From positions 1 through 21,188 of the forward strand of contig JAJRTR010000084.1 of the NCBI GenBank assembly GCA_024278215.1: a DNA stretch of 21,188 nt, written 5' to 3'. The stretch is from a bacterium. Its GTDB lineage: Bacteria; UBP15; UBA6099; JAJRTR01. The notes under the pieces were generated by a model. That model was not told the origin of the DNA. It worked only from the letters and a program-made list of their open reading frames with translations, and ran no database searches. The stretch's first letter is position 1; the number at the start of each line of letters is the position of its first letter. Below, piece after piece: positions 21,062 through 21,188 of this stretch. Both the position numbers and the translations under genes were made by a program.

Positions 21062-21188
21062 CTGATTTGCGAACGGACTTTTTTCCGGCGGCTGCCAGTC
21101 GCTGCCGGACAGCATGCCGGTTTCCCTGTCTATGATTCTCTTCGCGCTGATAGTTACCGGGTCTCCCGGACCGGCCAGACCCGCGGCG
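21053..21188 (-). CDS. C-terminal end of an unidentified protein (partial)
   Basis: On the minus strand an open frame enters from beyond the window and ends at TGA 21055-21053, giving about 44 residues that include GDPVTISAKRIIDRETGML and end SPFANQEE. It is open from the window edge to the stop with ordinary codon use. It is too short to assign. Its position 108 bp upstream of the GH88 gene suggests co-transcription and a role in the same glycan process, which is inference. Confidence 0.45.
   Translation of the reverse strand, partial: AAGLAGPGDPVTISAKRIIDRETGMLSGSDWQPPEKSPFANQEE

Overview
The window looks like chromosomal DNA from an uncultured Gram-negative bacterium. A predicted outer-membrane barrel, a FecR-domain protein, a large dockerin/cohesin/FN3 surface protein and bacterial FtsZ, AroA and Ddl support this. 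Some strong starts are TTG or GTG. I cannot name the phylum; a PVC-related or other candidate phylum is only a guess from the domain mix.

Layout. (1) 42-6324, minus strand: a three-gene surface operon with a beta-barrel protein, a 1274-aa multidomain secreted protein and a FecR-domain protein, behind a good sigma70-like promoter. (2) 6531-8817, plus strand: a WYL-domain regulator followed by aroA (EPSP synthase). (3) 8815-9360: an insertion-element graveyard with a 93-bp mini-element whose flanking repeats include the aroA stop codon, and a decayed IS1634/IS4-like transposase fragment. (4) 9404-11580, minus strand: ftsZ, away from any division cluster and with its own terminator, preceded by two small MerR/excisionase-like DNA-binding proteins behind a near-consensus promoter. 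(5) 11581-13110: a gene-poor AT-rich stretch with a small winged-helix regulator and two copies of a ~180-bp MITE with 4-bp target duplications. (6) 13186-16513, plus strand: an AcsE/MtrH-like pterin-binding methyltransferase homologue overlapping a membrane-embedded glycoside hydrolase family 2 homologue that lacks both expected catalytic glutamates. (7) 16514-18085: a third MITE copy, a PilZ-receiver fusion protein with its terminator, and a spacer. (8) 18086-19734, plus strand: ddl (D-Ala-D-Ala ligase) and a vapBC toxin-antitoxin pair whose PIN toxin has Lys at a usual active-site Glu. (9) 19796-21188, minus strand: a GH88 unsaturated glucuronyl hydrolase and the C-terminal end of an upstream gene.

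How it fits together. Housekeeping genes (aroA, ftsZ, ddl) are scattered among accessory genes and element debris rather than sitting in their usual clusters. The best candidates for something undescribed are the methyltransferase-like/GH2-pseudoenzyme pair at 13075-16513, the surface operon at 42-6324, and the two unrelated families of small non-autonomous elements. All calls come from reading the sequence by eye; no database search or folding program was run.
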